Below, in pieces: positions 45,070 to 54,871 of a stretch of DNA of 64,000 nt. The notes below the pieces were generated by a model, which saw nothing but the letters and a program-made list of their open reading frames with translations, made no database searches and had not been told where the DNA came from. The stretch covers positions 1,550,001 to 1,614,000 of the forward strand of contig LR134362.1 in NCBI GenBank assembly GCA_900637275.1. The letters are read 5' to 3'. How positions within the stretch are numbered: position 1 is the stretch's first letter; each line of letters begins with the position of its first letter. Source of the DNA: [Pasteurella] aerogenes (GTDB taxonomy: Bacteria; Pseudomonadota; Gammaproteobacteria; Enterobacterales; Pasteurellaceae). The position numbers and the translations under genes were made by a program.

Positions 45070-46827
45070 TTATTTTTCCATAAATGAACTTTCTTGATTG
45101 AAAACCTCAAGGAATAAGCCCAAAGGCGGTCGATCTGAGGAAGTTTTTTGATAAGTGCGGTCATATTTTTGATAGTTTCCGCGATCATCAATATGATATT
45201 GCTCCCCGTTTGGCGTAATGATGACATTCCAACGATAATTTCCCGCCAGCACCCATTGACGTTTATTTGGCAAGTTTAATAAATCTACACCTTGCGCATA
45301 ATCCGTCATTGGATTTTGCAAAGCAAACAGATGTTTCATCAAGGTTGGTAAAATATCCGTATGGCTGGTCAATTGAGTAACGTCTCCCACCGGCAATTGA
45401 TTCCAATGGATAATAAGTGGGACTTGAAGTTGCTCTGGCGCAAAATAATTGGTTGCCTCTTTTTCTTCTAAAGGCGCAAAATGATAACCATGCTCTGCAG
45501 TCAAAATCACTATCGCATCTGAAGTTTCTAATTGCGCTAACATCGGCGCCAATTGTTGATCTAACGTCTGCAACGCTTGGTTATACGCGCTTTCATCCAA
45601 TCCATCTGCGATATTGAGACTTAAATATGCCACAACAGATTTATCTTGTTGTAACGCTTTATCATACCAACGTTGGAACCCTTGAATTTCCGTTTGATTG
45701 TCAGTTTTGCGTTTTTTCACCTTATTCATGCCCAAGGCTTGACGCACCAATGGTGAGCTAAAGTTCGTGCTGGAAAAAACGCCCAGTGCATATTGTGCTT
45801 TTTGCTGTTGCAGATATTGGAAAAATACTGATGGCGTTTTGTTACTCAACAAACTGTCCATATAGTCAGCACTGATACCATAAAAAATCCCCGTAGCGCC
45901 CGTATTATCATTATTACCGGTACTGTAATGATTGGTATATTGTGTCGAATTCTCGGCAAAATGCTGCAATGCCGGCGTATTTTCCGCCTTAATTGAATCT
46001 TGGCGAAGACCGCTAACCGTAATGATCACCAGATTGGTTTTGGCTTGGCTTTGCCGCTGTTCTGTAAAGCGTAAAGCAGCTTTTGGATAATGAATTTCCA
46101 ACGCATCTAAACGCCCTTCTTGTTCCAAAGTTTGACTATATTTGGTTTTATCCAAGAAACCGTGTTTTTCCAAAAAGGAACGCGCGGTCATCGGGTAAGA
46201 TAGCGGGAAATTGGATTTTTGCATGGTAATCGGACGATAAATGTAAGCGTCCGCCCAGGCATAGATTAAATGCGTAGCGGTAAAAGTACAAACAAAGAAA
46301 ACCCCCACCGCTTTTAACCATTTCTGGCGTTCCAGACTACGTAATTTTTCCCACGACCAGCGAGAAAATACCATTTGCGCCAATAAAATCAATGGCATAG
46401 GAACGAAGAAAAGTTGCCAATTGCGCGACAACTCTCCATTTTCGGGATTGACCAATAAATTCCACACCAGCGAAGATAAATGCAAATTAAAACGAGAAAA
46501 AACTTCGGTATCCACCAACAGCAAAGTAACCCCAAGGGTCGAAATAATCACGGTTAATCCGCGAAACGTACGCTGATTTTTGACTAAAAAGCTGAGCGGG
46601 AAAATGAGTAATAAATAGGACGCAAAAACCACAAAACTGAAATGCCCAAGCAAGCTGACAAAAAAGTACAGCTTACCGACTAAAGTATTTGGCCAATCAA
46701 TAATAAAGGCATAACGTGAGCCGATAATAATTGCCCACAAAATATTAAAAAACGTAAACCAATGACCCCATGAAATTTTTCGCGAGGTTTCTTCTAAGTA
46801 TTGTTTACGGTTTTTAATATTAAACAT
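45070..46827 (-). CDS. yejM: Inner-membrane protein YejM/PbgA/LapC
   Basis: A 585-residue protein with five N-terminal TM segments (to about residue 190, DUF3413) and a periplasmic sulfatase-like domain. In E. coli it senses LPS and controls LpxC proteolysis. ISWGHWFTFFNILW near the N-terminus is typical. The ATG at 46827 is used; the frame start at 46833 is a TTG. It follows yejL by 11 nt. Confidence 0.93.
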   Translation of the reverse strand: MFNIKNRKQYLEETSRKISWGHWFTFFNILWAIIIGSRYAFIIDWPNTLVGKLYFFVSLLGHFSFVVFASYLLLIFPLSFLVKNQRTFRGLTVIISTLGVTLLLVDTEVFSRFNLHLSSLVWNLLVNPENGELSRNWQLFFVPMPLILLAQMVFSRWSWEKLRSLERQKWLKAVGVFFVCTFTATHLIYAWADAYIYRPITMQKSNFPLSYPMTARSFLEKHGFLDKTKYSQTLEQEGRLDALEIHYPKAALRFTEQRQSQAKTNLVIITVSGLRQDSIKAENTPALQHFAENSTQYTNHYSTGNNDNTGATGIFYGISADYMDSLLSNKTPSVFFQYLQQQKAQYALGVFSSTNFSSPLVRQALGMNKVKKRKTDNQTEIQGFQRWYDKALQQDKSVVAYLSLNIADGLDESAYNQALQTLDQQLAPMLAQLETSDAIVILTAEHGYHFAPLEEKEATNYFAPEQLQVPLIIHWNQLPVGDVTQLTSHTDILPTLMKHLFALQNPMTDYAQGVDLLNLPNKRQWVLAGNYRWNVIITPNGEQYHIDDRGNYQKYDRTYQKTSSDRPPLGLFLEVFNQESSFMEK

Positions 46828-46838
46828 AGTCAATTGCG

Positions 46839-47060
46839 CTATTTGTTATCTTTAACAGAATTCATTAACGCCTCAGAAAATGCTTTCGCTAACGCTTCGC
46901 GTTGTTGCGTACCGACGCTGCTAACCAATAAGTTAGTCACCATATTGCCCAGTACAATCAACGATAAATCGACAGAGGCTTGGTGTTTTTCAATGACTGC
47001 AATCATATCATTGAGCATTGCATTGACTTGTTGATTTGAATATTTGGAGTTTGTTGCCAT
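46839..47060 (-). CDS. yejL: UPF0352 protein YejL
   Basis: A small helical protein of 73 residues starting MATNSKYSNQQVNAML, the family N-terminus; an upstream start would add 13 unrelated residues. Function unknown. It precedes yejM and is divergent from yejK, the conserved yejK/yejL/yejM arrangement. Confidence 0.92.
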   Translation of the reverse strand: MATNSKYSNQQVNAMLNDMIAVIEKHQASVDLSLIVLGNMVTNLLVSSVGTQQREALAKAFSEALMNSVKDNK

Positions 47061-47196
47061 TATTGACCTAACATTATGTTGCACAAAATTACGTGCCATT
47101 ATAAAACGGATAATTTTGCAGATCCTAGCATATTTTTCGTAAAAGTGCGGTTATAATATCGCACAAATTTTAATTTTAACGAAGTCGGAAGAAAAA

Positions 47197-48213
47197 ATGA
47201 GCATCACGGTAAGCAAAATTGTCTTGCACCAATTGATAAAACAAGAAGAAGGGGATACCTTAAGCCTCGTCACACAGCTGCGCGATCAGCCACTGAATAT
47301 TAATACTGAAGTCGAACAAATGATGCTGCAATTGCATCAAGGTTATCAAAATAAAGCCAAAAGTTATGGCATTTTTCAACAAGCCTCTCATTTTGCGCAA
47401 CAATTAAATCGCTTTTTGGAAGAAGAAATTGATTTTGTCCCTTTCAGCCAACAAGCCGCACAATTATTAGCCACAGAGTTAGGGAAATATAATTTTGCTA
47501 CCGGCGGGACTTTTGTGTTGTGTCATTATAATTTTCTTGCTACTGATTATTTATTTATTGCCTTATTAGATAGTCGCATTTCCATGTTAGTGGATGAACA
47601 CTTAGAAATTCACCGCACCGAATATTTGGATATTGCTCAATTTGATATTGCCGCACGGATTAATTTGACGGATTTACGCATTAACGCGAACTCCAACCGC
47701 TATTTAACCTTTATTAAAGGGCGTGTCGGACGTAAAATCGGCGACTTTTTCATGGATTTTTTAGGTGCAGAAGAAGGCTTAAATCCGCAAGTACAAAACC
47801 AATGTTTATTACAAGCGGTAAGTGATTATTGTGCGCAAGGCGAATTAACGCAAGAACAAACGCAAGCCGTAAAAAAACAAGCGTTTGAATATTGTAAAGG
47901 GCAAATAAATGCAGGCGAAGAAATTGAAATCGCGGAACTTTCGACCGCACTTCCTACTCTAAATGAACAACCTTTTGCCGAGTTTACCCAACAACAAGAT
48001 TATGGTTTGGAAGACAGTATTCCGCCGTTGCGCGCGGCGCTAAAATCCTTAACCAAATTATCCGGTTCGGGTAAAGGCATTACCATTAGTTTTGATGCGG
48101 AATTATTAAACCAACGCATTATTTGGGACGAAGGGACAGATACCTTAACAATCAAAGGGTTGCCACCAAATTTACGCGATCAATTAGAACGTCGCTTAAA
48201 AGATCAGAATTAA
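47197..48213 (+). CDS. yejK: Nucleoid-associated protein YejK
   Basis: A 338-residue NdpA/YejK family protein of the nucleoid. The N-terminus MSITVSKIVLHQLIKQ and the segment FIKGRVGRKIGDFFMDFLG are typical. A USS lies in the promoter (about 47142-47151) and another in the gene (about 47945-47953). Confidence 0.93.
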   Translation: MSITVSKIVLHQLIKQEEGDTLSLVTQLRDQPLNINTEVEQMMLQLHQGYQNKAKSYGIFQQASHFAQQLNRFLEEEIDFVPFSQQAAQLLATELGKYNFATGGTFVLCHYNFLATDYLFIALLDSRISMLVDEHLEIHRTEYLDIAQFDIAARINLTDLRINANSNRYLTFIKGRVGRKIGDFFMDFLGAEEGLNPQVQNQCLLQAVSDYCAQGELTQEQTQAVKKQAFEYCKGQINAGEEIEIAELSTALPTLNEQPFAEFTQQQDYGLEDSIPPLRAALKSLTKLSGSGKGITISFDAELLNQRIIWDEGTDTLTIKGLPPNLRDQLERRLKDQN

Positions 48214-48279
48214 TTTGGCAATTAAGCTAACTTTCGGTATTATCAACAATTATTTGCAAAACTATAAAAAGGTCAAAAT

Positions 48280-48696
48280 ATGCAATTAAAACCTATTATC
48301 GCCGCTGGTGTACTTGTTTTGAGTTTAGCGGCTTGTTCGACAGTACAAAAAGTCGTTTATCGTATCGATGTTCCTCAAGGAAACTATTTAGAAGCAGCAA
48401 CCGTTTCGCAAGTTCAAGCCGGCATGACCGCCGCTCAAGTGCAGTATCTCTTAGGTACGCCGGTATTAATTGATCCTTTCACGCAAAATACTTGGTACTA
48501 CGTTTATTTACAACAACGTAGCTACGAGGATCCACAGCAACATACCCTCACCGTTAACTTTGACCAACGCGGTATCGTAACCAACGTTGAATTGGACAAA
48601 CCGTTACCAGAAGTAGCGTCACAAGCAGAAAATAATACAATTATTGAAGCGCAAGGTGGCCAAAAACGAGAAAAAAGCTGGTGGAAATTTTGGTAG
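48280..48696 (+). CDS. bamE: Outer membrane assembly lipoprotein BamE
   Basis: A 138-residue SmpA/OmlA-family lipoprotein of the BAM complex. The lipobox LAAC puts the lipidated cysteine at 19. The BamE fold has QVQAGMTAAQVQYLLGTP, followed by an unstructured, basic tail ending KSWWKFW. It ends in the terminator at 48721-48746. Confidence 0.93.
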   Translation: MQLKPIIAAGVLVLSLAACSTVQKVVYRIDVPQGNYLEAATVSQVQAGMTAAQVQYLLGTPVLIDPFTQNTWYYVYLQQRSYEDPQQHTLTVNFDQRGIVTNVELDKPLPEVASQAENNTIIEAQGGQKREKSWWKFW

Positions 48697-48720
48697 CCAC
48701 CTATTGATTTAATTTTAGCT

Positions 48721-48748
48721 AAAACCTGCTAACAAAGCGGGTTTTTTA
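48721..48748 (+). terminator. bamE terminator
   Basis: Stem AAAACCTGCT/AGCGGGTTTT (one G-T pair) then further T residues, before cpxR. Confidence 0.8.
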
Positions 48749-48783
48749 GATAATTTTAAATAAACGACAAAGGGATATTAAAT

Positions 48784-49491
48784 ATGGCTAAATTATTATT
48801 AGTGGATGATGATATTGAATTAGTAGAATTGCTCACCGAATTATTGCGTTTAGAGGGATTTCAAGTCGAAATCGCCCATAACGGTCAGCAAGCCCTAAAC
48901 AAACTTGATTCCAGTTATGATTTAGTTTTACTTGATATTATGATGCCGGTACTTAATGGTGTTGAAACCTTGAAACAGCTAAGACAACGTTTTGATATTC
49001 CGGTGATGATGCTCACTGCGCGCGGTAATGAAATCGACCGTGTGTTGGGATTAGAATTAGGTGCGGATGATTACTTACCAAAACCATTTAATGATCGTGA
49101 ATTAGTTGCCCGCATTAAAGCTATTTTACGTCGTACTGCCTCTAATTCCAGCGAAGCAAAAAAAGCTGATCCCCAAGATGCAAGCGTTATTGAATATGAA
49201 GGAATTACTTTGCAAATCGGTTCGCAGCAAGCATTTTATGCCAAAAAAGATCTCAATTTAACCGGTACTGAATTCGCACTTTTGCAAATTCTCATCGCCA
49301 ATCCGGGACGAATTTTGTCTCGCGAATATTTAAATATGAAAGTGTTCAGCAAACCCTTAACACCGTTTGATCGTGCTATTGATATGCATATGTCAAATTT
49401 ACGAAAAAAATTGCCCCCAAAAGCTGATGGTTCCTCTTGGTTTAAAACCTTACGCGGTCGAGGATATTTATTCGTTTCTGAACAAAACTAA
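48784..49491 (+). CDS. cpxR: Response regulator CpxR
   Basis: An OmpR-family regulator of 235 residues. Receiver domain with phosphoacceptor Asp51 (LLDIMMPVLNG), Thr and Lys in MLTARG and PKPFN, and a winged-helix domain at about 135-230. It belongs to the envelope-stress two-component system; the sensor gene follows 21 nt downstream. Confidence 0.94.
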   Translation: MAKLLLVDDDIELVELLTELLRLEGFQVEIAHNGQQALNKLDSSYDLVLLDIMMPVLNGVETLKQLRQRFDIPVMMLTARGNEIDRVLGLELGADDYLPKPFNDRELVARIKAILRRTASNSSEAKKADPQDASVIEYEGITLQIGSQQAFYAKKDLNLTGTEFALLQILIANPGRILSREYLNMKVFSKPLTPFDRAIDMHMSNLRKKLPPKADGSSWFKTLRGRGYLFVSEQN

Positions 49492-49512
49492 TTCATAATA
49501 ATTATAAAGCTG

Positions 49513-50898
49513 ATGACGAAATTTACTTTATTTAATACGCTTTCTATTCGTATTTTCGCCTTTTTCTGGCTTTCTTTTTCTTTGCTGTTAGCCCTCGTCT
49601 TTTCTTTGCCTTATTGGGACGCACGGATTTATTCTGATATCCAAGCAAATGATCTGTCTTCATATCGTAAAGAACTGACGCAATCGATTCGTAATAATAA
49701 AATCAGCCAAATCGTCTCTGGTGCAGCAGTATTGCCTTTAGATAAATTTGACGGAGTGCATCCGGTTGTCGTGTATGAAAACAATATTATGGGTGCCTTA
49801 CCGGATGAAATTGAAGCGATAAAAACCTTTATGAATCGTTCGACAAATCCGCTCAAACCTTTAAAGAAAACTTTCTATGATATTCAAGTTGCTGGCCCTT
49901 TTCTCATTTATTTAGCCGCCGGCGATGAAGATATTCCTTACCATGTTTATTTTCTAGCCCGAGTTAATGCGCAAAAAGAGGTTATTTCGTTTATTTTTGA
50001 CCGTCCGCATATTTTGATCTTTATCATCATGCTAATTTCCACACCAATACTATGGGTTCTATCCCATAGTATTGGACGACCGCTAAAACGCCTACAAAGT
50101 GCGGCAAATGCAGTTGCGTTGGGAAACTTTAAATCCGATAAGTCTCTTGAAGTAAAAGGCACCCGAGAATTGCGTCAAGTCGGACGCAGTTTTAATCGAA
50201 TGACTGAAGCCTTAGACAATATTATTTCTAATCAACAATCCTTATTATCTTCTATTTCGCACGAATTAAGAACGCCGCTCACCCGCCTACAATTAGCATT
50301 GGCATTGTTACGCCGCAAAAATGGAGAAAGCAGCGAAATTGCCCGAATTGAACGAGAGGCGGAACGTTTAGAACTCATGATCAATGACTTACTATTAGTG
50401 TCGCGCCAACAATTACACAGCCACACCTTACGCGATATTTTCCCACTTGATGAATTATGGCAAGATGTCTTAAATGATGCCTCTTTTGAAGCAGAACAAC
50501 GCAATATTTCCTTTGTTGTCAAACAGCTTATTCATTCACCAGGAAACTATTTGATCAACGGAAATCAAGGGCAACTCTCCAGCGCCCTAGAAAATGTGAT
50601 TCGTAATGCTTTGAAATACACCAAATCGCATATTGAAGTCACTCTACATTTAGAGCGTGAACAACTTTTTATTGCTATTGATGACGATGGCGAAGGAATT
50701 CCAGAAACAGAATATGAAAATATTTTCAAACCCTTTTACCGCATTGATGAAGCGCGTACGCGCGAAACCGGCGGTGCAGGTCTGGGCTTAGCAATCGTTG
50801 CCAGCGTCATAAAAGATCACCAAGGAAAAGTACTGGCAAGCAAAAGTTATTTAGGTGGGTTGAAGATTATGTTTGAACTGCCACTTTGGATTTCATAA
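49513..50898 (+). CDS. cpxA: Sensor histidine kinase CpxA
   Basis: A 461-residue kinase with TM1 (about 11-33), a periplasmic sensor domain, TM2 (about 167-185), HAMP, phosphorylated His250 in SSISHELRTPLTR and an ATPase domain with the N box NVIRNALKYT and the GLGLAIV motif. The last 6 nt overlap the convergent rbsR stop region. Confidence 0.93.
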   Translation: MTKFTLFNTLSIRIFAFFWLSFSLLLALVFSLPYWDARIYSDIQANDLSSYRKELTQSIRNNKISQIVSGAAVLPLDKFDGVHPVVVYENNIMGALPDEIEAIKTFMNRSTNPLKPLKKTFYDIQVAGPFLIYLAAGDEDIPYHVYFLARVNAQKEVISFIFDRPHILIFIIMLISTPILWVLSHSIGRPLKRLQSAANAVALGNFKSDKSLEVKGTRELRQVGRSFNRMTEALDNIISNQQSLLSSISHELRTPLTRLQLALALLRRKNGESSEIARIEREAERLELMINDLLLVSRQQLHSHTLRDIFPLDELWQDVLNDASFEAEQRNISFVVKQLIHSPGNYLINGNQGQLSSALENVIRNALKYTKSHIEVTLHLEREQLFIAIDDDGEGIPETEYENIFKPFYRIDEARTRETGGAGLGLAIVASVIKDHQGKVLASKSYLGGLKIMFELPLWIS

Positions 50899-51891
50899 GC
50901 CTAAATCGCGGATGGATTCACGCAAGATAAGTTGCGGTTCTAAGATAAAAGTGCGGTCATTTTCTTGCGGATTTTTAATGCGTTGCAACAAACGAATCAC
51001 CGCTTGTTTAGCTAACTCGTCTTTCGGCTGATGGATAGTGCTAAGCGGCGGCGATAAATAACGCGCCAAGGCAATATCATCATAGCCGATAATTGAAATA
51101 TCTTGCGGAATACGTAATCCTTGCCGCCATGCTACCTGATAAGCGCCTACCGCGATACTGTCGCTACAAGCAAAAACTGCGCTCGGACGCGACTTAAGCT
51201 GCAATAGTGTTTCCATGCCTATAGCGCCCCCCTGAAAACTGAATTGACTTTGTACAATCCAATCCTCTTGGATCGGCAATTGATGCTCTGCCATGGCTTT
51301 TTGATAGCCCAACAAACGATCGTAGGCGAGGCGTTTTTGCAAATTACCGGTAATGATTGCAATTTCTTTGTGCTGATGCTCAATCAGCGTTTTCGTTGCC
51401 AAATAACCGCCTAAAAACGCATTTTCATGAATTCTGTCCGCACGTAATTCATTTGGCCACCAATCCATCACCACTGTCGGCACAGATAAATTCAAGGGTT
51501 TAGCATTTAAGCGGCTTTCCGTACACATCAATAGCAAACCATCTACTTGTTTTTGCAGCAAAATTTGCAAATTTTTGGTTAAACGTTTTTCATCATCTTC
51601 GGTATTACACAAAATTAAATTGTATTGATGTTGGCTACAATAACGTTCTACGCTAGCCACCACTTCAGCGAAAAACGGATTATCGCTAGTAGTGACTAAC
51701 ATCCCGATAGTTTTGGTTTCTTTGACTTTCAAACTGCGCGCCAAGGCAGATGGCGTATAATTCAACTGCTCTACCACGCCTAGCACTTTTTGCCGAATTT
51801 CTTCGCTAACAAATCGGGAGTTATTGATCACATGGGAAACCGTCGAGGTAGAAACTTGCGCAATACGTGCAATATCCTTCATCGTTGCCAT
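50893..51891 (-). CDS. rbsR: Ribose operon repressor RbsR
   Basis: LacI-family repressor, 332 residues. The N-terminal HTH MATMKDIARIAQVSTSTVSHV is followed by the hinge LKVKETKTIGMLV and a sugar-binding core. GGAGG precedes the ATG. It is the last gene of rbsDACBKR. The probable operator is the palindrome at 56869-56886. Confidence 0.93.
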   Translation of the reverse strand: MATMKDIARIAQVSTSTVSHVINNSRFVSEEIRQKVLGVVEQLNYTPSALARSLKVKETKTIGMLVTTSDNPFFAEVVASVERYCSQHQYNLILCNTEDDEKRLTKNLQILLQKQVDGLLLMCTESRLNAKPLNLSVPTVVMDWWPNELRADRIHENAFLGGYLATKTLIEHQHKEIAIITGNLQKRLAYDRLLGYQKAMAEHQLPIQEDWIVQSQFSFQGGAIGMETLLQLKSRPSAVFACSDSIAVGAYQVAWRQGLRIPQDISIIGYDDIALARYLSPPLSTIHQPKDELAKQAVIRLLQRIKNPQENDRTFILEPQLILRESIRDLGL

Positions 51892-51909
51892 TGTTCTACC
51901 TCCGAAAAA

Positions 51910-52836
51910 TTAAAGTGCGGTCAAAAAATCCAAAGTTTCTTGACGATAAGGAATGGACGGTTGTGCGCCTTTGCGTGTCACGCTAATCGCCGCTGCGGCA
52001 TGGGCAAAACGAATGGCATCATCTAAGGTTTTCCCCTCTGCCAAGGCCGTCACTAAGGCACCATTGAACGTATCGCCGGCAGCCGTGGTATCCACGGCTT
52101 GCACACGAAATCCTGCTACAATGTTCCCTTTCCCTGTCTCTTTTTGGCTTACATAAACGCCTTTGGAACCCAGCGTAATTAACACGGTATGAATGCCTTT
52201 TTGATGAAAAACCTGTGCCGCTTTGGCCGCACTTTGCTCATCGGTCACCGCAATACCAGTTAAGATTTCCGCTTCCGTTTCATTTGGAGTAATCATATCC
52301 ACCAACGCCAACATTTCATCGGATAACGGACGCGCCGGTGCCGGATTGAGAATAACAAAAGTATCATGCGCTTTTGCCAATTCTGCCGCTTTTTGCACCG
52401 CACTTAGTGGCGTTTCCAATTGCATTAACAGATAATCTGCTCGCGTAATGTCATCACGAAATTGCGCCACAATCTGCTCATCTAGCGCTGCATTTGCTCC
52501 GGCAGAAATCACAATGCTGTTTTCGCCACTATCCGCCACTTGGATCATAGCAATACCAGTCGTTTCATCAGCAATTTCTACTACCGAATGTACCGCAATC
52601 CCATCTTGCGCAAACGCCTGTTTCATGTTGCGCCCAATATCATCCGCACCGATACAAGCAATAAAACTAACTGTCGCCCCCAACCGCGCGGCTGCTACCG
52701 CCTGATTAGCACCCTTTCCGCCGAAGGCGATATGATAATCGCGACCGGTCAGCGTTTCTCCCGGTTTAACAAAATGCGCAACGGAAATAACATGATCGGC
52801 ATTAATGCTGCCGAGTACCGTGAGTTTTTTGTTCAT
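51910..52836 (-). CDS. rbsK: Ribokinase
   Basis: PfkB-family kinase of 308 residues phosphorylating ribose at O5. GGKGANQAVAAARLGA is the substrate motif and DTTAAGDTFNGAL holds the catalytic Asp. The start MNKKLTVLGSINAD at 52836 is used; the frame continues to 52857. It is separated from rbsB by 141 bp that contain a USS and a stem-loop. Confidence 0.94.
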   Translation of the reverse strand: MNKKLTVLGSINADHVISVAHFVKPGETLTGRDYHIAFGGKGANQAVAAARLGATVSFIACIGADDIGRNMKQAFAQDGIAVHSVVEIADETTGIAMIQVADSGENSIVISAGANAALDEQIVAQFRDDITRADYLLMQLETPLSAVQKAAELAKAHDTFVILNPAPARPLSDEMLALVDMITPNETEAEILTGIAVTDEQSAAKAAQVFHQKGIHTVLITLGSKGVYVSQKETGKGNIVAGFRVQAVDTTAAGDTFNGALVTALAEGKTLDDAIRFAHAAAAISVTRKGAQPSIPYRQETLDFLTAL

Positions 52837-52940
52837 AATAACATGTCCGATTAGCAATTAATTTTCAAAAACTGACATAAAATGCGTCAAAAAATAACCG
52901 CACTTTCCAATATTTTTACCGTCGATATTTAACGGATTGA

Positions 52941-52968
52941 ATTAAGGGACGAATAAACGCCCCTTAAT
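52941..52968 (-). other. Stem-loop after rbsB
   Basis: Perfect ATTAAGGG/CCCTTAAT 8-bp arms (with further inner pairs) 10 nt beyond the rbsB stop and with no U-tract. It probably protects the rbsB message from 3' decay rather than terminating. Confidence 0.6.
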
Positions 52969-52977
52969 GTCGATAAG

Positions 52978-53856
52978 CTATTCAGTAACCACTTTTAGCG
53001 GCACCGGAATTTTCGCTTCAACCGCTTGACCTTTAATCACTTTATCCGCATTTTCTACGCCAAGGCTACCGATCAACTCTGGTTGTTGCGCAATCGTTGC
53101 TGCCATTTTGCCACTTTTCACCGCTTTCACGCCATCATCCGTACCATCAAAACCGACAACGACTACCTTTTTATTTGCTGCACTGATCGCGCGTAACGCA
53201 CCGAGTGCCATTTCGTCATTTTGTGCGAACACCGCTTGCACCGAACCTTTACTTGCCAATAGGTTTTCCATAACGTTTAGCCCTTTAGTGCGGTCAAAAT
53301 CCGCCGGCTGGCTGGCAAGCACATCAAATTTATGCGCTTCAATGGCTTGTTTAAAGCCTTCACCGCGCTCACGAGCGGCAGAGGTTCCGGCGATCCCTTC
53401 CAATTGGATCACTTTGGCGTTATCCCCTAATTTTTGAGCAATGAAATCCCCTGCCATTTTGCCGCCGGCAACGTTATCAGAGGCAATATGAGTCACCACA
53501 TTACCTTTCGCTGCACCGCGGTCAAGGGTGATCACTGGGACTTTGTTACGGTTTGCCATCGCTACCGCATTGACCACCGCTTCGCTGTCGGTTGGATTAA
53601 TCAATAAGACTTTAGCGCCACGCACCATCAAATCTTCCACATTGGCTAATTCTTTAGCAGGATCGTTTTGTGAATCCAATACCACTAATTTATAACCTAA
53701 TTCATCCGCTTTTTTCTGTGCGCCATCTTTTAATGAAACAAAGAACGGATTATCCAAGGTGGAAATTGCCAAGGCAATGGTATCTTGCGCCAGGGCAACG
53801 CCACTGACGGCAAAACTTAACATCATGGCGGAAGCTAATGTAGTGAGTTTTTTCAT
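52978..53856 (-). CDS. rbsB: Ribose-binding protein RbsB
   Basis: A periplasmic binding protein of 292 residues with a Sec signal ending ALAQD (about residue 24). ISTLDNPFFVSLKDGAQ is the typical start of the mature protein. AGGAGATG precedes the ATG. It follows rbsC by 25 nt. Confidence 0.95.
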   Translation of the reverse strand: MKKLTTLASAMMLSFAVSGVALAQDTIALAISTLDNPFFVSLKDGAQKKADELGYKLVVLDSQNDPAKELANVEDLMVRGAKVLLINPTDSEAVVNAVAMANRNKVPVITLDRGAAKGNVVTHIASDNVAGGKMAGDFIAQKLGDNAKVIQLEGIAGTSAARERGEGFKQAIEAHKFDVLASQPADFDRTKGLNVMENLLASKGSVQAVFAQNDEMALGALRAISAANKKVVVVGFDGTDDGVKAVKSGKMAATIAQQPELIGSLGVENADKVIKGQAVEAKIPVPLKVVTE

Positions 53857-53881
53857 AATTTCATCTCCTAGATTTGAGGGT

Positions 53882-54856
53882 TTACGCTTTTTTACTGCCT
53901 AAATAGTTATCTGACAATACGGCGACAAGGATAACCAATGCTTTTGCTATCATTTGATAGTAAGAAGAAATATCTAATAAATTTAAGGCGTTATTTAAGA
54001 ATCCGATGATTAATGCCCCGATTAAGGTTCCCATCACGCGACCTTTACCGCCCATTAAACTGGTTCCACCAACCACTACCGCCGCGATCGCATCCAATTC
54101 ATAGGATACGCCGGCAGTTGGCTGTGCAGAAGAAAGGCGAGCGGTGACAATTAACCCGGCTAAAGCAGATAAAAAACCGCTGACCGCAAACACAAAGATT
54201 TTTACTTTGGTCACGTTAATTCCGGATAATTGCGTTGCCGCTTCGTTGCCACCTAAGGCATAAATATAACGCCCGATTTGAGTATGTTTCAAGATATACC
54301 ATGCCACTGCAAATACAATTACCATTAACCAAATAGGTACTGGAATGCCAAATAAATAGCCGGTTCCCAAATAAGCAAAGCTATCTGCTACATCGGAAAA
54401 TCCAGTACTAATCGGACGACCGTCAGTATAAACCATGGTAACACCACGTAATAATGTCATGGTCACCAAAGTGGCGATAAACGCTTGAACTTTGCCTTTC
54501 GCCACAATAATTCCGCTCACGCCACCCAAGAATGTTCCTAAAAGCAACGTTGCCACAATCACCAAGATAATCGGCAATTCGGCACCAACCATGGATGCTG
54601 CAATAGCGCCGGTGAGCGCTAAAATAGAACCGACAGACAAATCAATTCCGGCGATCAAAATCACAAACGTCATCCCCACCGCAATTACTGCATTAACGGA
54701 AGTTTGACGCAAGATATTTAAAATATTATCCACACTGAAAAAATCAGGGTTAATACCGGATACAATAGCAATTAACACCAAAAGGGCAATAATTGAACGT
54801 TGTTCAATTAAAAATTTGCCGAGTTGAAACGATGTGTTTTTTTGTGTTGAACTCAT
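53882..54856 (-). CDS. rbsC: Ribose ABC transporter permease RbsC
   Basis: A 324-residue BPD_transp_2 permease with about eight to ten TM segments; strongly similar in plan to the inositol permease at 29.9 kb (AGIDLSVGSILALTGA versus TGIDLSSGSMVALTS). Located between rbsA and rbsB in the standard ribose order. Confidence 0.94.
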   Translation of the reverse strand: MSSTQKNTSFQLGKFLIEQRSIIALLVLIAIVSGINPDFFSVDNILNILRQTSVNAVIAVGMTFVILIAGIDLSVGSILALTGAIAASMVGAELPIILVIVATLLLGTFLGGVSGIIVAKGKVQAFIATLVTMTLLRGVTMVYTDGRPISTGFSDVADSFAYLGTGYLFGIPVPIWLMVIVFAVAWYILKHTQIGRYIYALGGNEAATQLSGINVTKVKIFVFAVSGFLSALAGLIVTARLSSAQPTAGVSYELDAIAAVVVGGTSLMGGKGRVMGTLIGALIIGFLNNALNLLDISSYYQMIAKALVILVAVLSDNYLGSKKA

Positions 54857-54871
54857 GTGATTACCTTATTT